Assembly (NCBI GenBank): GCA_038198775.1
Contig: JBBPZV010000030.1
Location: forward strand, 1-16,710
DNA from: JACCYJ01 sp038198775
GTDB taxonomy: Bacteria; Actinomycetota; Actinomycetes; Propionibacteriales; Nocardioidaceae
Direction: 5' to 3'
DNA: 16,710 nucleotides
Shown: one piece after another, positions 13,690 to 16,710 of the stretch
Layout: each line of letters opens with the position of its first letter
Position numbering within the stretch: position 1 is the stretch's first letter
Program-made: the position numbers and the translations under genes
Notes under the pieces: generated by a model
Told to the model about the DNA's origin: nothing
Seen by the model: only the letters and a program-made list of their open reading frames with translations
Database searches by the model: none

Positions 13690-15039
13690 ATGCAGGTTGA
13701 GGTCATCGCCACCGAGGAGATGGGGGACCGCAGCTACGTGGCCCACGACGGGCAGGTCGCTGTCGTGATGGACCCGCAGCGCGACCTGGACCGGGTGCAG
13801 GCGGTGCTCGCGACGCACGGGCTGCGGGTGGGCCTGGTGTGCGAGACCCACCGGCACAACGATTATGTGACCGGCGGCTACGCCCTCGCGCAGCAGACCG
13901 GAGCGGCCTATGTCGTGCCCGCCGGGGAGGATGTGGTCTGCGAACGACGCACGGTCGGTGACGGCGATGAACTGACCGCCGGGGCGCTGACCGTGACCGT
14001 GGTCGCTACCCCGGGACACACCGACGGGCACGTCGCCTACGTCATCGGCGACGGGTCAGGGCCCCCGGCGGTGTTCACCGGCGGGTCGCTGCTCTACGGA
14101 TCAGTGGGACGCACCGACCTGGTCGAGGCCTCCCGGATCGAGGAGCTGACCCGGGCGCAGTACCGCTCCGCGCGCCGGCTCGCCGCGATGCTGCCCGACG
14201 ACGCGGCGGTCTACCCCACGCACGGGTTCGGCAGCTTCTGCTCGTCGGGATCCGCCAGCGCCGGGGACACCTCGACGATCGGGAAGGAGAAAGCCGCCAA
14301 CGATGCGCTGAACACCGCCGATGAGGACGCGTTCGTCGACAAGCTGATCGCCGGGCTGACCGCCTACCCGGCCTACTACGCTCACATGGGCCCCCTGAAC
14401 CGGGAAGGGCCGGCGGCGCCCGACCTGTCTCCGGTGACACCGGTCGACGCCGAGGAGCTGCGCTCCCGGCTGGCCGGCGGCCAGTGGGTGGTGGACCTGC
14501 GCAGCCGCACCGCCTACGCCGCCGACCATGCGGCCGGCACGGTCGGCATCGAGCTCGCCACCAACTTCGCCACCTACTTCGGATGGGTGCTGCCCCGGGG
14601 CGAGGCGGTCACCCTGCTCGGCGAATCCACACAGCAGATCCGCGATGCCCAGCGCCAACTGGCTCGGATCGGTGTCGACGAGCTTGCCGGCGCGTCGACC
14701 GTGCCCGCGCAGACACTCGCCGACAGCCAGCCGTTGCGCGGCTACCGCCGGGTTGACTTCGCCGATGTCGCCCGCGAACAGCCCGACCCGCCGCAGATCC
14801 TCGATGTCCGCCGTGACGACGAACGTGCCCACGGCGCCATCCCGGATTCCACCCATATCCCGATCCACGCCCTGCTCGACCGGTTAGCCGAGCTCCCGGA
14901 CGGGCAGCTGTGGGTCCACTGCGGCAGCGGCTACCGGGCCAGCATCGCCGCCAGCCTGCTGGACCGGGCCGGCCGAGACGTCGTGCTCATCGACGACGAC
15001 TACACCCACGCCGTCGACCTGGACGTGGCCACCGGCTGA
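13690..15039 (+). CDS. MBL-fold / double rhodanese protein, persulfide dioxygenase-like
   Basis: The ATG at 13690 follows AAGGGAG (13676-13682) by seven bases, and the product is 449 residues. Residues 1-245 form a metallo-beta-lactamase domain of the ETHE1/glyoxalase II type: THRHNDYVTGG at 53-63 (H54, H56, D58), H110 in TPGHTDGH, D143 and H178 in YPTHGFGSFC. Two rhodanese domains follow. The first (about 253-345) has no catalytic Cys. The second (about 355-445) has LDVRRDDE and the active loop HCGSGYR with C411. The family oxidises glutathione or other thiol persulfides to sulfite, and the rhodanese moves sulfane sulfur. It should act in the cytoplasm in sulfide detoxification. The substrate thiol is unproven. 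Confidence 0.92.
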   Translation: MQVEVIATEEMGDRSYVAHDGQVAVVMDPQRDLDRVQAVLATHGLRVGLVCETHRHNDYVTGGYALAQQTGAAYVVPAGEDVVCERRTVGDGDELTAGALTVTVVATPGHTDGHVAYVIGDGSGPPAVFTGGSLLYGSVGRTDLVEASRIEELTRAQYRSARRLAAMLPDDAAVYPTHGFGSFCSSGSASAGDTSTIGKEKAANDALNTADEDAFVDKLIAGLTAYPAYYAHMGPLNREGPAAPDLSPVTPVDAEELRSRLAGGQWVVDLRSRTAYAADHAAGTVGIELATNFATYFGWVLPRGEAVTLLGESTQQIRDAQRQLARIGVDELAGASTVPAQTLADSQPLRGYRRVDFADVAREQPDPPQILDVRRDDERAHGAIPDSTHIPIHALLDRLAELPDGQLWVHCGSGYRASIAASLLDRAGRDVVLIDDDYTHAVDLDVATG

Positions 15040-15126
15040 TTCCGCTACACCCGGCACCCCTGCAGGTCGAACACAGAGGCGCATGCCGTTCACTGCAGCA
15101 CGGCCGATGCCCAGCGACCGGATCCA

Positions 15127-15759
15127 TCACTCGCTCGTGCAGGGCCGGGCGATCACCCGTCGGAGGAGGCCACCGCGGTGGCTGCTGGTGTGCTCGAGGG
15201 TGAATCCGGCGGCTACGGCAAGCGCCGCCGGTTCGCGGGTGAGATGTTCGCCGTAGCGAGGGATGGTCCACCGCTCAAGGGCCCGCTGCAGCGCCGCCAG
15301 CACCGGCGAGCCGGCGGTGGAGTGCTCGAGCAGGATCAGCCGCCCGTCGGGGCGCAGCACCCGCCGGGTCTCGGTGAGGGTGGCAAAGGGGTCCGGCATC
15401 GCGCACAGGGTCAGGGTGGAGATGACGGTGTCGATCGAGGCGTCGGTGAGCGGCAGTCGGGCGGCGTCGGCGGCGAGGAGCACCGCACCGGCGTCCCGTG
15501 CTCGGCTGCCCGCCTGGTGCAGCATGCCGAGGGAGATGTCGACGCCGACCGCCGCCGGGTCGGCGGGCAGCTCGGTGAGGGTACGACCGGTGCCGGTGCC
15601 GATCTCCAGCACCTGGCCGCGCGCCTGACCGGCGGCCCACCGGCGGCCGTCGCCGACGAGGAGCCGTTCCACCGGTGCGATCAGTCGGTCGTAGCGGGAG
15701 GCAATGGCGTCGTACACCTGGCGGGTCCGAGTCAGCGCGGGTTGATTCGCCGGCCCCAT
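15127..15759 (-). CDS. Class I SAM-dependent methyltransferase (UbiE/PmtA-like)
   Basis: The ATG at 15759 is preferred over the in-frame TTG three bases upstream because GGGAGGGAGG (complement of 15765-15774) lies five bases away. The protein is 210 residues. Motif I is VLEIGTGTGRTL at 50-61, the acidic residue binding the SAM ribose is D74 in VGVDIS, D98 lies in LLAADAARLPL, and motif IV is STLTLCAMPD at 114-123, followed by the VLRPDGRLILLEH strand at 134-146. This layout matches methyltransferases acting on quinones or phospholipids. The substrate cannot be told from sequence. It overlaps the stop of the DUF202 fragment by one base and is convergent with the MBL-rhodanese gene. Confidence 0.92.
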   Translation of the reverse strand: MGPANQPALTRTRQVYDAIASRYDRLIAPVERLLVGDGRRWAAGQARGQVLEIGTGTGRTLTELPADPAAVGVDISLGMLHQAGSRARDAGAVLLAADAARLPLTDASIDTVISTLTLCAMPDPFATLTETRRVLRPDGRLILLEHSTAGSPVLAALQRALERWTIPRYGEHLTREPAALAVAAGFTLEHTSSHRGGLLRRVIARPCTSE

Positions 15760-15911
15760 CAAGACCTCCCTCCCACGACGAGGATGACCCCGGCGGCGAC
15801 GGCCCGGCCGCCGCCAACGTGGATGAACTTCGCGATCACCAGCTCAAGGGCCATCACGTTGACCGCGGTTCGCAGCCACGCCAGGTAGGTGCGCTCGTTC
15901 GTCAAGTGGTC
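15759..15911 (-). pseudogene. DUF202 (YidH-like) membrane protein fragment
   Basis: The minus strand encodes RDHLTNERTYLAWLRTAVNV, then MALELVIAKF, then GGGRAVAAGVILVVGGRS and a stop. The NERTYLAWLRTA string is the hallmark first helix of DUF202 proteins. Family members have about 100-120 residues and three helices, whereas this one stops in the second. The only in-frame start near the domain is TTG at 15905-15903, with no clear ribosome site. The same frame is open back to the stop of the Rieske gene. It is probably a truncated relic, but a 48-residue product coupled to the methyltransferase is possible. Confidence 0.6.
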
Positions 15912-16091
15912 CCGGGCCCGGCTCGGGTTACCGCCACCGGCGCCGGTCCAGGCGGTGAGCCGGGCGTTTCGGGCCGGCCCAACTCCGGGAGACCTAGCCA
16001 GATCGCCCCGATGGACGGCGCCGGCAGCGGCGGCGAGCAGGTCGGTGACGAGTGCGGCCGACGGCTGACCGGTTGGCGGCCGGCGGCGGGC

Positions 16092-16710
16092 TCAGACGAC
16101 ACGGATCTCGCCGTTGATGACATGCACCGGGATGGCGGGCAGGGGTGAGGGCGGCGGTCCGCCGAGCACCTGCCCGCTCTTGGCGTCGAACGTGCCGCCG
16201 TGACAAGGACAGACGAATTGCATACTGCCGCGGTCGAAGTCGACGCTGCAGCCGGCGTGTGTGCAACTGGCGGAGAAGGCGACGAACTGGTCGGCCGACG
16301 GCCGCACCACCCAGCCCGGGCCGCCACTTGCCGGGTCGGTAAAGCGCGCGGCGTGACCTACCGGGACGGCGGAGGCGGGGCCGAGGGCGGTGCCCGGCGG
16401 TGTCGGGCCCGATGTGGCGGGCGGCCTGGCGCCGAGACGGGGCGGCTGCGGCGTCGGGCTGCCCGGGAGGCCGGCGGGCAAGGCGCCCACACGCGGCTTG
16501 CCGGCGCCGCCGGCCAGCCGACCGACAGCGGCGGTGAGGCCACCGGTGGCCGTGGCTGCGACGGCGACGATGCCGGCGGTACGGGCGCCGGGCAGCAGGG
16601 TCCGTCGGTTGAGCTCGGCTCGCGGTCCGGGCTGGATCGCCTCGATGGCGGGGAAGACAGGGCATCCGGACTGGCGGATGCACGTCCCGGTGGGCTGCAG
16701 CCCGCACCCG
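16092..16710 (-). CDS. Rieske [2Fe-2S] protein with twin-arginine segment (start beyond right edge)
   Basis: Reading from the right edge, the visible part is 205 residues plus a stop. The C-terminal Rieske domain has both cluster boxes: CTHAGC (codons 16265-16248) and CPCHGG (codons 16211-16197), supplying two Cys and two His ligands. The domain ends with LPAIPVHVINGEIRVV. Upstream is NRRTLLPGARTAGIVAVAAT, a twin-arginine pattern followed by a hydrophobic helix, then a Pro-rich linker. This suggests a membrane-anchored domain outside the cell. Before the RR, a Cys-rich stretch (CGLQPTGTCIRQSGC) is unusual for simple Rieske proteins. No start codon occurs in frame before the edge other than a GTG at 16490 that would remove the signal. 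Confidence 0.88.
   Translation of the reverse strand, partial: GCGLQPTGTCIRQSGCPVFPAIEAIQPGPRAELNRRTLLPGARTAGIVAVAATATGGLTAAVGRLAGGAGKPRVGALPAGLPGSPTPQPPRLGARPPATSGPTPPGTALGPASAVPVGHAARFTDPASGGPGWVVRPSADQFVAFSASCTHAGCSVDFDRGSMQFVCPCHGGTFDAKSGQVLGGPPPSPLPAIPVHVINGEIRVV

Noticed and set aside
1..16710. CRISPR array or long tandem repeats
   Set aside because: No regularly spaced direct repeats were found on reading; only short local repeats occur.

Overview
The window is GC-rich with tightly overlapping genes (ATGA and GTGA junctions), frequent GTG and TTG starts, and a likely leaderless transcript. This points to an actinobacterium (Actinomycetota); I cannot name a genus from the sequence alone.

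Left block (1-2699). The first 241 bases are the start of a minus-strand gene that runs off the left edge. Its N-terminus ends in a WFAGMSCDG motif, which matches the proximal-cluster motif of [NiFe]-hydrogenase small subunits. Divergent from it is a compact six-gene plus-strand operon: three very small one-helix membrane proteins, a small protein with a Cys-rich tail, a PadR regulator, and a CooC-type nickel-insertion ATPase with a CxC motif. It looks like an accessory or maturation set for the hydrogenase.

Scar region (2700-4120). About 1.4 kb carries no intact gene. It holds a 5' fragment of an IS256-family transposase, strong inverted repeats, and a degraded 3' half of a proline tRNA (GGG), the classic footprint of site-specific integration. 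The flanking blocks may therefore have been joined by mobile elements.

Central block (4121-12682). This is one nine-gene operon: an ArsR-family thiol/metal sensor, then nuoA, a 412-residue protein that reads as a fused and degenerate NuoB/NuoD relic, then nuoH, J, K, L, M and N. It holds the whole membrane arm of a complex I-like machine. NuoC, E, F, G and I are absent, and the B/D-like protein has lost the Fe-S cysteines. NuoH has lost its quinone-site motifs. The conserved antiporter glutamate is Glu in L, Asp in M and Leu in N. This is the best candidate here for an undescribed system: a redox-silent or differently driven complex I-like ion translocator under thiol/metal control.

Right block (12683-16710). 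It contains a four-helix membrane protein with a CPIC motif, a metallo-beta-lactamase/rhodanese protein of the persulfide dioxygenase type with a well-formed promoter and overlapping operator-like palindrome, and a convergent minus-strand group. That group is a Rieske [2Fe-2S] protein cut by the right edge, a DUF202 fragment and a class I methyltransferase. The theme is redox, sulfur and metal handling around a modified respiratory membrane complex.
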